From contig NZ_CP022540.1 of the NCBI RefSeq assembly GCF_002237555.1, positions 62,001-126,000 of the forward strand: a DNA stretch of 64,000 nucleotides, in the 5' to 3' direction. Below the pieces are notes generated by a model. It was not told the origin of the DNA. It worked only from the letters and a program-made list of their open reading frames with translations, and did no database searches. Shown here piece by piece: positions 1 to 8,506 of the stretch (within the stretch, counting starts at the first letter, position 1; every line of letters begins with the position of its first letter). This stretch comes from Antarctobacter heliothermus (lineage in GTDB: Bacteria > Pseudomonadota > Alphaproteobacteria > Rhodobacterales > Rhodobacteraceae). Position numbers and translations under genes: made by a program.

Positions 1-32
1 CCGCATCGCGCCTGTCAGCAAAGGGTATCGCC

Positions 33-866
33 ATGCCAGTCATCCAGATGGATCCCGAAACACTTGCCATCGACGTCGAAGTGGCCAAGGCCGCTGGCGC
101 GCGGGTTAGCGCAGAGTATCAAGCCCGCCAGCCCTATCCTTACGGCTGTTTCGATGACTTCCTGCCCGAAGAGGTTCTGGACCGTGTGCTGCAAGAGATC
201 CGCACCCTGCCAGAGGCGGAAACCATGTTCGACCGGCCGCAGGAAAAGCTGAAGTCCAGCTACCTGCCCGAGCGTCTGCCGCCCTACACGCGCAATCTGT
301 TCTATGTGCTGAACTCTCGCCCATTTGTGCGGTTCCTCGAAGAGATGACCGGCATCAGCGGGCTGATCCCCGACCCCTACTTTGCAGGCGGCGGCGTGCA
401 TGTGGTGGCCAATGGCGGGCATCTGGATATCCACGCGGATTTCAACCACAACGCCAAGCTGAACCTTGAACGCCGCCTGAACATCCTGATCTACCTGAAC
501 AAGGACTGGCAAAAGGAATACGGCGGTTCGTTCGAGATCTGGAACACCGACATGTCAGAGCAGGTCGCCAGCTTTGTCCCTGTATTCAACCGCATGTGCT
601 GTTTCAACACCGGATCCGACACATGGCACGGCAATCCGGAGACGGTGAATCACCCAGATGGAGAGCCGCGCATGTCGCTGGCGCTGTATTACTACACCGC
701 CACATGGGACTATACGCGCAAGTCGCACACCACCCTGTTCAAGCCGCGACCGGGCACGCAGGATCAGATCGACAAACAGGTGAAACGCGCCGACAGGTTG
801 CAGGAAATCCTGCCGCCGGTGATCTTTCGCAAGGTGATCGGTCGGCTTCAACGGTTGGGTTTTTAG
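33..866 (+). CDS. 2OG-Fe(II) oxygenase family protein
   Basis: A 277-residue soluble protein of the 2-oxoglutarate/Fe(II)-dependent dioxygenase (prolyl 4-hydroxylase-like) superfamily. The metal motif HxD is visible as His134-Ala-Asp136 in GGHLDIHADFNHN. The distal metal histidine is probably His199 in DTWHGNPE, and Arg213 in EPRMSLALYYY fits the 2-oxoglutarate-binding position. The core between them (RRLNILIYLN, YGGSFEIW) is the expected jelly-roll. Members hydroxylate amino-acid side chains or small molecules; the substrate cannot be read from sequence. It starts at the ATG at 33, with another ATG at 48 as a possible alternative. It stands alone, 85 bases before a small exported protein. 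Confidence is high for the fold and low for the reaction. Confidence 0.85.
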   Translation: MPVIQMDPETLAIDVEVAKAAGARVSAEYQARQPYPYGCFDDFLPEEVLDRVLQEIRTLPEAETMFDRPQEKLKSSYLPERLPPYTRNLFYVLNSRPFVRFLEEMTGISGLIPDPYFAGGGVHVVANGGHLDIHADFNHNAKLNLERRLNILIYLNKDWQKEYGGSFEIWNTDMSEQVASFVPVFNRMCCFNTGSDTWHGNPETVNHPDGEPRMSLALYYYTATWDYTRKSHTTLFKPRPGTQDQIDKQVKRADRLQEILPPVIFRKVIGRLQRLGF

Positions 867-951
867 GCCGGGTCGGAAAAACCCGTCCTCGCTTTGCCAA
901 ACGGTTCGGCCTAGGGTTTCACAGAACCCCAGACAGCCCCGGTGATCCGCC

Positions 952-1413
952 ATGCCCCGTTTTCTGACCGCTTTGCCCCTTGCTCTGCTGCCCGCACTGG
1001 CCGCCGCGCAGGAAGACCCCGTTGTCACCGTCAGCGACTGCGACTGGCAGGCAAGCGCGTGGAACCTCGCCGAGCCGTGGGAAGAGAACAGCCGCACCTT
1101 TTCCAACGGCAAGACCCGGCTGGCGCTGCTGGACACCATCGAACCCGCCGCAGCATGGGCGCATATCCTTGTCTTGTCGCCGCCCTATTCTGAGATGGGC
1201 GACCGCCAATGCAAAACCATCGGCTATGGTGGCATGGGGTTTGGCGGTATTCGCTTCAATGAGCTGACCTCGAGCTATGATCCTGCCACCGGCCTTAGTT
1301 TCAACGTGCCGGTACAGGCCTACAATTCGGCGATTGCCGATTTCGACTGGTATTCACTGCGGTTCACGCTCAATCAGGCGACGGGCGATATCACCACCGC
1401 CCTGACGCAGTGA
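952..1413 (+). CDS. Hypothetical exported protein
   Basis: A 153-residue protein opening with a clear Sec signal peptide: MPRF, a leucine/alanine-rich core, and an AAA-QED cleavage region near residue 20. The mature part is about 130 residues, contains two cysteines (DCDW and RQCKT) that could pair, and has no motif I recognise. It is presumably periplasmic. It ends 23 bases before the acpS ATG and may be co-transcribed with it. The gene looks intact and has the codon usage of its neighbours. No function is proposed. Confidence 0.7.
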   Translation: MPRFLTALPLALLPALAAAQEDPVVTVSDCDWQASAWNLAEPWEENSRTFSNGKTRLALLDTIEPAAAWAHILVLSPPYSEMGDRQCKTIGYGGMGFGGIRFNELTSSYDPATGLSFNVPVQAYNSAIADFDWYSLRFTLNQATGDITTALTQ

Positions 1414-1436
1414 TCCCCGGACAGAGACCCTTCCAT

Positions 1437-1838
1437 ATGATCCTTGGCATTGGCACCGATCTGGCCAACATCGACCGCATCGCCGGCACGCTGGAGCGGT
1501 TCGGCGACCGGTTCCGCAACCGCGTCTTCACCGAGGTGGAACAGCGCAAAGCGGACCGCCGCCGCGACGTGGCGGGCACCTATGCCAAACGCTGGGCTGC
1601 GAAAGAGGCCTGTTCCAAGGCGCTGGGGACGGGTCTGCGTATGGGTATCGCGTGGAAGGATATGGCGGTGTCGAACCTGCACACCGGCCAGCCGGTGATG
1701 GAGGTGACAGGCTGGGCGAAGGAACGACTGGACGCCATGACACCCGAGGGGCATGAGGCGATCATACACGTCACCCTGACGGACGATCACCCCTGGGCGC
1801 AGGCTTTTGTGGTGATAGAGGCGCGGCGGGTGGGGTGA
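1437..1838 (+). CDS. acpS: Holo-[acyl-carrier-protein] synthase
   Basis: AcpS transfers 4'-phosphopantetheine from CoA to a serine of acyl carrier protein, activating it for fatty acid synthesis. The protein is 133 residues, the family's usual size. It begins with the hallmark MILGIGTDL, whose Asp8 binds magnesium, and carries the second signature [15 protein letters not shown] with the metal-binding Glu. A GTG lies in frame at 1410, but the ATG at 1437 places the family-standard N-terminus first. In alphaproteobacteria acpS normally sits directly before lepB; here an IS110 element and a protease gene lie between the two. Confidence 0.96.
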   Translation: MILGIGTDLANIDRIAGTLERFGDRFRNRVFTEVEQRKADRRRDVAGTYAKRWAAKEACSKALGTGLRMGIAWKDMAVSNLHTGQPVMEVTGWAKERLDAMTPEGHEAIIHVTLTDDHPWAQAFVVIEARRVG

Positions 1839-2180
1839 TCCCCCCCCTGTTACCGCAAGGGTACTTTCACTTACGAACGATCGTTAAAACGGATAGTCAT
1901 ACGATTGATACCAGTTCTCGGATGGTTTGACTCAAACACTGATCGACCATTCGCTGGGTTGGTGCCGTATGGCTTCTCGGTTTGGTTTGACCCAAACAGC
2001 GACCGACCTGACACGTGTCTTTCCCTGGACCTGTCGATCATCCGGGAACGCCTGCGGCGAGCTTGTCTCAAAGGTGTTGCCGTGACCCCAGAAGGGCCTG
2101 ACCATCCGGTCTCATGACTGTCCTGTCCCTGCATCCATCGAGGCGATGCTCGTTCTCTTGCCGCAGAAAAGGATCGTCAA
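1839..2180 (+). other. Non-coding IS110 leader with palindromes; candidate bridge RNA locus
   Basis: These 342 bases between acpS and the transposase hold no convincing gene. Structure is visible: the palindrome AACGATCGTT (1876-1885); two imperfect 34-35-base repeats about 60 bases apart (1915-1948 and 1974-2008), each with the hairpin GTTTG-N3-CAAAC; the palindrome GACACGTGTC (2010-2019); and a small CGAG...CTCG hairpin (2139-2152). IS110-group elements are known to carry a structured non-coding RNA in the left end upstream of the transposase, which guides recombination. The right end here is too short to hold such an RNA, so this leader is the only place for it. That assignment is inference; the repeats are seen directly. 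Confidence 0.45.
1915..2008. repeat. Imperfect tandem repeat with GTTTG-N3-CAAAC hairpins
   Basis: Unit 1 at 1915-1948 and unit 2 at 1974-2008 share TTCTCGG, then GGTTTGAC-CAAACA, then GACC. They differ at scattered bases and by a one-base length change. Each contains an inverted repeat: GTTTGACTCAAAC at 1925-1937 and GTTTGACCCAAAC at 1985-1997. The loop base differs while the stem is kept, which fits selection on structure or on a dimer-binding site. Confidence 0.7.
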
Positions 2181-3260
2181 ATGGCTGAAACCCCTGAAAC
2201 ATCTCACGTCGTCGGAGGCGTCGATACCCACAAGGATTTACATGTTGCAGCTGTCGTAGATCATTACGACCGCGTGCTCGGCACCGAGAGCTTTCCCACG
2301 ACCCGTCATGGCTATCGCTTGATGTTGATCTGGATGCGGTCTTTCGGGGATCTGCAACGCGTCGGCATCGAATGTTCGGGCAGCTATGGCGCAGGGTTGC
2401 TGCGCTATTTGCAGACAGCTGGTGTCGAAGTTCTGGAGGTGGTCACTGCCCCTGACAAAAACGAGCGCCGTCGCCGCGGCAAGAACGACGACTTCGACGC
2501 AGAAAGTGCGGCCCATGCCGCCTTCACCGAACGGCGCACTGTCACACCGAGAAGCCGTGACGGTATGGTCGAAAGCCTCCGTGTTCTAAGGGTTTGCCGA
2601 AAGACAGCCGTTCAGGCGCGCCGCATTGCTTTGCAAATGATCCAGACGACGATCATCTGTGCCCCCGATAGATTGCGAGAACCCCTACGTAAGATGACGC
2701 GAATGCAGTTGATCCGCACACTGGCAGCTTGGCGGCCCGATCTCACGGCCTTTCGGCAGGTCGAAGAAGCCTATCGCATCTCGCTCAAATCCCTGGCGCG
2801 GCGTTACCTCGAACTGCATGACGAGATCGCCGATCTGGATGACATGATCGAAGCCATCGTCAAAGATCTTGCCCCAGAGCTACTCGAACAGATCGCGATC
2901 GGCCTGAACAGCGCGGCGCAGCTGCTGCTGACGGCTGGAGACAATCCGGAGCGGTTGAAATCCGAAGCCAGCTTTGCCGCCCTTTGCGGCGTCAGTCCCG
3001 TGCCTGCGTCTTCTGGCAAAACTGTCCGGCACAGGTTGAACAGAGGCGGTGATCGCGCAGCCAATAGTGCGATCCACATTATCGCCATCGGACGTTTGCG
3101 ACTGGACCCACGCACTCAAGCCTACGTTGCCAAACGGATCGCTGCCGGAAACTCGAAACTGGAAGCCATTCGCAGCCTCAAACGTTATATCGCGCGCGAA
3201 GTCTTCGGCATCATCATGCGCCGCTACAAAGAGATCAATCAGACACAAATCGCCGCTTGA
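2181..3260 (+). CDS. IS110 family transposase (DEDD recombinase)
   Basis: A 359-residue transposase that cuts and rejoins DNA during transposition of its own element. The N-terminal RuvC-like domain shows Asp15 (GGVDTHKDLH), Glu64 (GIECSGSYG) and the Asp103/Asp106 pair (KNDDFDAESA), the DEDD set. The C-terminal Tnp_20-type domain holds the conserved ALCGVSPVPASSGK segment, whose Ser277 or Ser278 matches the known catalytic serine, followed by NRGGDRAANSA. The length is typical and there is no frameshift, so it is probably functional. It starts at ATG 2181, downstream of AAAAGGA. Its 3' end overlaps the opposing protease gene by 22 bases. Confidence 0.95.
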   Translation: MAETPETSHVVGGVDTHKDLHVAAVVDHYDRVLGTESFPTTRHGYRLMLIWMRSFGDLQRVGIECSGSYGAGLLRYLQTAGVEVLEVVTAPDKNERRRRGKNDDFDAESAAHAAFTERRTVTPRSRDGMVESLRVLRVCRKTAVQARRIALQMIQTTIICAPDRLREPLRKMTRMQLIRTLAAWRPDLTAFRQVEEAYRISLKSLARRYLELHDEIADLDDMIEAIVKDLAPELLEQIAIGLNSAAQLLLTAGDNPERLKSEASFAALCGVSPVPASSGKTVRHRLNRGGDRAANSAIHIIAIGRLRLDPRTQAYVAKRIAAGNSKLEAIRSLKRYIAREVFGIIMRRYKEINQTQIAA

Positions 3261-5293
3261 CTCTTAGAAGGGCGTCCAAGGCGATCAACGATCTTTTCGA
3301 CGGTCTCAACCCACTTTTCATCGTCGGCCATTACGTAAACCTGAAACCAGTCATCGAAAGGAACCCAGTCGGTGATCTGCAAAGGATCAGCGTCTGGAGG
3401 CAGAAAAAGATACGGCTCTTGCCGACCGGATAGAGTTACGACGGCGTCGCAACGGCCCTCCAAGTAAGCAATCTGGACATCTTCTTCAGTCACAAACGGC
3501 CAAAGCAATTCATAACTTACTTTTTGGTTTCGCAAGAACTCCTTGAGAACAGGCGCTTCGATTGCAAGATCATGGCAAAAGCTCGGGTACTTCTTGCCGG
3601 TTGCTTCATTCAACTCGCTAACGGACTGAATGCCCAACGTCTTTGGAAGCAATATCGCCATATTTCCGCGCACCACACTGCCGACCTTTCGGTATTTCCT
3701 ATCCGTCGACCAATTGGACAGGAGGTCCTCGGTGCTGACGAGCACTTCGGCTGTGCCCTTGTGAAGATGTGAAAGCCCATTCATAGGCCCCACGTCGAAC
3801 CGTTTAACCTTGAACTGGTACTCTCCGAACAGGTGTCCGGCTAGAACATAGCAAAACGCGTCGTCCACCCCTTCGGACACGGCACAGTTGACACGCCCCC
3901 TTTCAATGATCTTGGCATGTGTTTTGCCCTGATCCTGTAACTGGTTCAGCAACGTCTGGGCCCGTTCGGCCTCCGGTGTGCCGGCAAATTTAGCCTTCAC
4001 TTCTTCAAGCCGGGTCCGGCGGTCCTTCGGATCTTCGATGCGTTCCGCGGCCGCCAGTGCCCCTGCCGCATCGGCGACCAGGTCGACGGGAGCATCAAGC
4101 AGATCAAGCATGAAACGGGCATTGGCCGCCGCATCGGTTTCCGGGAATTGGGCGACGATTTCCCCCAGCCTGCCCCTGCGCGCCACGACGTCTGCAATCT
4201 CGCGCGCTTCGGTTAGGGCCGCGCGCGCCTCTGCCTCCACATCTCGTTCCGGTAGGGCTTTCAGCATGCCATTGGCGCGTGCTGCGATCTTGGTTCCCGG
4301 GTAGCGTGTCAGAATATCGGTCAGAACCTCCCGTTTCGGCGCCAACCCCTGCAGCGCTGGCAAGCCCTGCAAGGTCCGTTCCACCGCGCTCAAGGGCGCA
4401 AACCCAAGGTCCAGCGCCTCGTTTACCGGTTCGAACTTGAACCCGATGTTGAACCCGTCCCGGACCCGTCCAAAACTGTCTTTGACCACATCAGCGCCTT
4501 GATGCAGGCCTACCACGACGCGTTCATCCGCATCCAAGATCAATGCGCCCGAAGACCCACCGAAAGTTTCACACATGTGACGCAGGTTAGGTGCATGATC
4601 AGGCAGGTCCGATTGCTCACTGGCCACGGCGCAGGTGCCCGAGGAAAACTGGGTGGGCTGGGCAATCGGGTGATGAACCATTAGCAATGCATCCTGCGGC
4701 TGTGTTCGCGTTTGAAAAATTAGTGGAATATGCCCACCCATCGCTCCGTTGGCGTCGCCTTTGACCTTCAGGATCATCGCATCAACGTCGGTGACAGATG
4801 CAACTTCGACAGGCGAGACGTCAAAGCTTTGGACATCTCCAATGAAGTCCACCTGACGAAAGTCGAAGTGCACTTTCACTGCCTCGATTTCGGTGAACCC
4901 CAACGCGGCGACGCGATCATCATGATAGCAATGCCGGGCCGTGATCAGCTGATTGCCGGGCAAAAGGGTGGCCGTGCAGAGTCCGACAAACTTGTCACTC
5001 TTGACCCTGAACCCGCCGACCGGATCAAGGTATTCGACCTGCCGCCCATCGGGCGTCCGCAGGCAAACATCCAGACGCCCGACAAAGCGCGCCAACTCCT
5101 GGACCTCTTTCTGGGCCCTGCGAATAGGCTGCCAGAGGCCCCTAGCCTGCTCTGCCTCGTCAAGAAGGAGTTGCTTGAAGGTGGCTTCGAATTGCTTGGT
5201 TCTGTCCAGCCGGAAGTCACATGCGTCCCGGGCATGGGCCTGAACACCCAAACCTGCCAGAAGCAAGCCAAGCAACAAACAAAATCGAATCAC
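3239..5293 (-). CDS. Periplasmic trypsin-like serine protease with helical repeats and solute-binding-like C-terminus
   Basis: A 684-residue exported protein; the signal peptide ends near AHA-RD, residue 22. Residues 95-290 form a trypsin-like domain with His121 (ITARHC), Asp171 (TDVDAMILKV) and Ser248 (ETFGGSSGAL). Residues 322-452 contain three TPR-like units ending in PGTKIAARANGMLKAL, PETDAAANARFMLDLL and AGTPEAERAQTLLNQL. Residues 463-672 resemble the family 3 solute-binding fold (RGRVNCAVSEGV, FCHDLAI, YLEGRCDAVVT). The combination is unusual; proteolysis coupled to ligand sensing in the periplasm is inference. The last seven residues are read from DNA shared with the transposase gene, so the native C-terminus may have been replaced. 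The gene is divergent from lepB. Confidence 0.8.
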   Translation of the reverse strand: MIRFCLLLGLLLAGLGVQAHARDACDFRLDRTKQFEATFKQLLLDEAEQARGLWQPIRRAQKEVQELARFVGRLDVCLRTPDGRQVEYLDPVGGFRVKSDKFVGLCTATLLPGNQLITARHCYHDDRVAALGFTEIEAVKVHFDFRQVDFIGDVQSFDVSPVEVASVTDVDAMILKVKGDANGAMGGHIPLIFQTRTQPQDALLMVHHPIAQPTQFSSGTCAVASEQSDLPDHAPNLRHMCETFGGSSGALILDADERVVVGLHQGADVVKDSFGRVRDGFNIGFKFEPVNEALDLGFAPLSAVERTLQGLPALQGLAPKREVLTDILTRYPGTKIAARANGMLKALPERDVEAEARAALTEAREIADVVARRGRLGEIVAQFPETDAAANARFMLDLLDAPVDLVADAAGALAAAERIEDPKDRRTRLEEVKAKFAGTPEAERAQTLLNQLQDQGKTHAKIIERGRVNCAVSEGVDDAFCYVLAGHLFGEYQFKVKRFDVGPMNGLSHLHKGTAEVLVSTEDLLSNWSTDRKYRKVGSVVRGNMAILLPKTLGIQSVSELNEATGKKYPSFCHDLAIEAPVLKEFLRNQKVSYELLWPFVTEEDVQIAYLEGRCDAVVTLSGRQEPYLFLPPDADPLQITDWVPFDDWFQVYVMADDEKWVETVEKIVDRLGRPSKSQAAICV

Positions 5294-5432
5294 GGCAACT
5301 ACTCCGGCTTGAAAGTCGTTGACGCAGCGTAGGGTTCACCGGTTCAGCCGGTCAACGGCGGGACCTCCCACCTTGACACGCCTTGCCCTGCCGCCCATGA
5401 AACGCCGGAACGACAGGCAAGGGGCTCGCCAT

Positions 5433-6266
5433 ATGGCAACCGAAGAGAAAAAAGGCGGTCTCTGGGAGACCATCAAGACAATTGTCTACGCGCTGCTGAT
5501 TGCGGGCGTCTTCCGGACCCTCCTGTTTCAACCATTCTGGATTCCGTCGGGATCGATGAAGGACACGCTGCTGATCGGCGATTTCCTTTTCGTGAACAAG
5601 ATGGCCTATGGTTACTCCTACGCCTCCTGCCCCTCTGTCATCATCCCGAGCGTTGGCATCAACGTGGACGCGCAGGACCTGTGCGGATGGGCCGACGGCG
5701 ACAATGCACGTCTGTTCGGCGGTGAACCGCAGCGCGGCGATGTTGTGGTATTCCGTCACCCGGTGTCGGGCCGCGATTTCATCAAGCGGCTTATCGGCCT
5801 GCCGGGTGAGCGCATCCAGATGCGCAATGGCGTGCTGCACATCGACGGCCAACCGGTGGAGGTTACCCCGGACGGCACCTTTGAAGAACTCGCCGCCCCG
5901 CAGGGACCGCAGGGCCTGCGGCCGCGCTGTGCCAATGGCACGGTTGGCGACGGAGCTACCTGCCACAAGGAAAAACTGATCGAGACGCTGCCCGGCGGCG
6001 TCAGCCACTCGATCCTCAACATTTCCATGCAGGGGTCGGACAACACCCCCGTCTACACTGTGCCCGAAGGCCATTACTTCTTCATGGGTGACAACCGCGA
6101 CAACTCTTCGGACAGCCGGGTGCCCAGCATCGCGAACGGCGTGGGATTTGTCCCCTACGAAAATCTGATCGGTCGGGCCGACCGGGTGATGTTCTCCTCC
6201 GCGGGCCGGTCGATGCTGTACTTCTGGACATGGCGCAGCGATCGGTTCTTTGAAAAGATCGAATGA
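5433..6266 (+). CDS. lepB: Signal peptidase I
   Basis: The membrane-bound serine/lysine protease that removes signal peptides from secreted proteins. It is 277 residues. A transmembrane segment (IKTIVYALLIAGVFRTLLF) is followed by the catalytic serine in PSGSMKDTLLIGDFLFV. The catalytic lysine lies in GRDFIKRLIGLPGE, and the C-terminal signature is FFMGDNRDNSSDSR. I chose the ATG at 5433 (MATEEKK): the reading frame opens earlier at 5319, but those residues are not family-like. A cysteine-bearing insert (about residues 65-90) is present between the catalytic regions. It heads the lepB-rnc-era-recO order. Confidence 0.96.
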   Translation: MATEEKKGGLWETIKTIVYALLIAGVFRTLLFQPFWIPSGSMKDTLLIGDFLFVNKMAYGYSYASCPSVIIPSVGINVDAQDLCGWADGDNARLFGGEPQRGDVVVFRHPVSGRDFIKRLIGLPGERIQMRNGVLHIDGQPVEVTPDGTFEELAAPQGPQGLRPRCANGTVGDGATCHKEKLIETLPGGVSHSILNISMQGSDNTPVYTVPEGHYFFMGDNRDNSSDSRVPSIANGVGFVPYENLIGRADRVMFSSAGRSMLYFWTWRSDRFFEKIE

Positions 6267-6276
6267 GCCGGATGCA

Positions 6277-6528
6277 ATGGGCTTTGTCCGTGAGGTGTTG
6301 AACTGCCACGGGCTGACCGGACGAGGTCAGCTTGCGCTGTCTGTGATCCCAGTTTCTGGGCTAATGGCCGCACAGATGCTGGTTCCTGCCCAAAGTGGTG
6401 TCGGCGCCGCCATCGCCCTATTTCTGGCGCAGGTGGTGCTGCTGCTCCTGAGCCACTCCCCGCGACGGTTGCAGGGCCGGTTCGCCTGGTGCTCTATTCC
6501 CTGGAAGGACCCGACGGGCGTGACCTGA
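6277..6528 (+). CDS. Small membrane protein between lepB and rnc
   Basis: An 83-residue reading frame from ATG 6277; a TTG at 6250 would give 92 residues. It fills the gap between lepB (stop 6266) and rnc (ATG 6539) with normal codon use. Two hydrophobic stretches, [17 protein letters not shown] and [17 protein letters not shown], suggest two membrane helices, followed by a basic tail. I do not recognise a family. Its position and tight spacing suggest co-transcription with lepB and rnc. Moderately likely to be a real gene. Confidence 0.5.
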   Translation: MGFVREVLNCHGLTGRGQLALSVIPVSGLMAAQMLVPAQSGVGAAIALFLAQVVLLLLSHSPRRLQGRFAWCSIPWKDPTGVT

Positions 6529-6538
6529 GGACTGTCGA

Positions 6539-7216
6539 ATGAAACTATCCGTAGAACTGACCACTTTGCAGAAAGCGTTGGGCCATCATTTCGCCGATCC
6601 CCGGCTGTTGCTCCGCGCGGTCACTCATGGGTCGCGCTCTGGTCCGGGGCGCGAAGACAATCAACGGCTGGAGTTTCTTGGCGACCGGGTTCTGGGTCTG
6701 GTCATGGCCGAGGCGCTGTTGCAACGCGACAGCGCCGCGTCCGAAGGTCAGCTTGCGCCACGCTTCAACGCATTGGTGCGCAAGGAAACTTGCGCAGATG
6801 TTGCGCGTGATGTCGGGTTGGGCGATGCGCTGAAACTGGGCCGGTCAGAGCAATTGTCCGGTGGCCGGCGCAAACAGGCGCTGCTGGGCGACGCGATGGA
6901 GGCAGTGATCGCTGCCGTCTATATCGACGCTGGCTTTGACACGGCGCGGGACCTGATCCTTCGCCTTTGGGGCGCCCGGATCGACGGCGTGGACGAAGAC
7001 GCCAAGGATGCCAAGACCAGCCTGCAGGAATGGGCACAGGCCCGAGGGCTGCCCCCCCCTGCCTACGTCGAAACCGCGCGCACCGGGCCGGACCATGCGC
7101 CTGTCTTCACTATTCAAGCCCGACTGCATTCCGGCGAGACGGCTGAAGCGACCGCCGGCTCCAAACGTCAGGCCGAGCAGATGGCGGCGAAAGCGTTGCT
7201 GGAACAATTGGGATGA
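6539..7216 (+). CDS. rnc: Ribonuclease III
   Basis: A double-strand RNA endonuclease that processes rRNA precursors and structured mRNAs. It has 225 residues, the usual size. The signature [21 protein letters not shown] carries the catalytic Glu and Asp; the second acidic cluster is in [19 protein letters not shown]. The C-terminal double-strand RNA-binding domain (about 150-225) starts at [11 protein letters not shown] and ends [18 protein letters not shown]. In most relatives era follows directly; here about 2.3 kb of other sequence separates them. Confidence 0.96.
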   Translation: MKLSVELTTLQKALGHHFADPRLLLRAVTHGSRSGPGREDNQRLEFLGDRVLGLVMAEALLQRDSAASEGQLAPRFNALVRKETCADVARDVGLGDALKLGRSEQLSGGRRKQALLGDAMEAVIAAVYIDAGFDTARDLILRLWGARIDGVDEDAKDAKTSLQEWAQARGLPPPAYVETARTGPDHAPVFTIQARLHSGETAEATAGSKRQAEQMAAKALLEQLG

Positions 7217-7710
7217 TGTTCCGCTAAGTTGAATCCTCCAACACCGTCTCCGGCAATGCGTCTAGTAGCCGTCCCTGGAACGATTTCATCTATCTTTTCA
7301 AGGTCGAACTCGCGGCCCGACAGACGCCCGCGCAGCGCCTGCTTGACATCAGGTGGATCAAGATTCCGCTCCACCTAGATCCGCATTGCAAGGGTGCGCG
7401 ATGCTGCTTGCCTGTCGTGCCGGGACACGGCGTCCGCCCTCGCCAACAGCCCTGCGGTGAAGTCACTGCCGTGGCTGCAGGGCGACCGCCTGTGTCATCT
7501 GCCCGGACACCTCGCCGATTATCAAACCACGGCGCTGCCACCGTGGGCCCAGATGGTCCAACCGGGCATCACGCTCGTCCAATCTCTGCCGGGTCAAAGG
7601 GTTCGTATATCGTCCGCGACGTAACCCTTCCCCTTCAGACCTTCTGATGCGACTTCACCCCAACCGGCTCCCCCACTTCACTACGCAGATAATCTTATGG
7701 CGGGAGGGGC
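7217..7710 (-). pseudogene. Degenerate coding remnant, unidentified
   Basis: About 490 bases between rnc and the nuclease gene with no intact gene. On the minus strand, protein-like pieces lie in different frames and are broken by stops: LKGKGYVADDIRTL, then LDHLGPRWQRRGLIIGEVSG, then SDFTAGLLARADAVSRHD, then VERNLDPPDVKQALRGRLSG. This looks like one decayed gene with frameshifts, but I cannot name its family. It may equally be ordinary spacer with chance open frames. Confidence 0.3.
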
Positions 7711-8364
7711 CTATGAGCGGTTTGCGCCTTTGTTGCCTTGCCGCGCGTCAAACGCCTCCCAGACATACATCCGGCCTTTCTGCCGCGCATCTGCCAGCCA
7801 CATCTTTTTGCGGGCATCTGACGTTTCAAGGGCTGCGTAAATTCCACCAGAATATTTGGGCCAGCCAATCGCGAGCCCAAGCTTTACCATCTCGGCCGAC
7901 AGGTCGCGTCCGTCAGGCAGATAGCAACGGGCCACTGTTCGTCCGTGTGCATCCTGACTGATCAGTTCAGCCCGGACCTTTTGCCCTTTGCATAGCCTGA
8001 CCAATGCCCACTTCGCTTTCTTTCCGAAGGGATGATTCATCTCTGGCGCATCGACTCCGAATAAACGAATCTGCGTTTTCTTAACAACAATTGTATCCCC
8101 GTCCACGACGTAGGCCGCGCCTGTGCGCACCGCATCAATGGGCGCGCTCTCGACACTATCGTTTGGGTCGTAGGGCTTTGGATCCGGCAGCGGCGCTCTT
8201 ACAACGCGGGGCGTTGGCGGCACGCTCGGAGCAAATGCCGGTTCATGGGGGATCTGGTTCCATTTTTCGCGTTCCTTCCGCCGCCGTAAAGCTTTCAAGC
8301 CATACACCAGTGCAGCCGCGCCGAAAGCCACGACAACAAATACCCAAGTTTCAAAATCATTCAT
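7711..8364 (-). CDS. Membrane-anchored thermonuclease (SNase-like)
   Basis: A 217-residue protein starting at ATG 8364 (MNDFETWVFVVV); an upstream in-frame start would add 21 unlikely residues. An N-terminal transmembrane helix (WVFVVVAFGAAALVYGL) and basic stop-transfer segment precede a proline-rich linker. The staphylococcal-nuclease domain follows: VVDGDTIVV, IRLFGVDAPEMNHPFG (catalytic Arg and Glu region) and QDAHGRTVARCYL (second catalytic Arg). It probably degrades nucleic acid outside the cytoplasmic membrane. The gene lies opposite to the rnc-era direction, so it looks like an insertion into that conserved block. Confidence 0.88.
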   Translation of the reverse strand: MNDFETWVFVVVAFGAAALVYGLKALRRRKEREKWNQIPHEPAFAPSVPPTPRVVRAPLPDPKPYDPNDSVESAPIDAVRTGAAYVVDGDTIVVKKTQIRLFGVDAPEMNHPFGKKAKWALVRLCKGQKVRAELISQDAHGRTVARCYLPDGRDLSAEMVKLGLAIGWPKYSGGIYAALETSDARKKMWLADARQKGRMYVWEAFDARQGNKGANRS

Positions 8365-8506
8365 GGCAGGCAGTTCAATCCATTTAAGACTGACGCCATT
8401 CAGGATCAAACCTGCCCCGAATTGCAAGTGGCCCGAGCGATATTAATTTGGCCCACTTGTCCATTCTCCATCGGTATGAAATGGCATCCACAAACCGGAG
8501 CCTCCT

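Larger units (their letters stand above)
1839..3262 (+). mobile_element. IS110-family insertion sequence (ends not resolved)
   Basis: The element consists of a DEDD transposase gene (2181-3260) and the structured leader upstream of it. IS110 elements usually lack clear terminal inverted repeats and target duplications, so exact ends cannot be set by eye. The left end lies after the acpS stop at 1838. The right end must be close to 3260, because the opposing protease gene reads straight into the transposase stop. The very short right flank argues for the IS110 group rather than IS1111, whose structured RNA lies downstream of the transposase. Confidence 0.75.

Noticed and set aside
3239..5293. 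The protease / solute-binding fusion as a frameshift artefact
   Set aside because: Unlike choV, no alternative-frame continuation or internal stop/start overlap was seen, and the linking helical repeats are regular, so the single frame is accepted.
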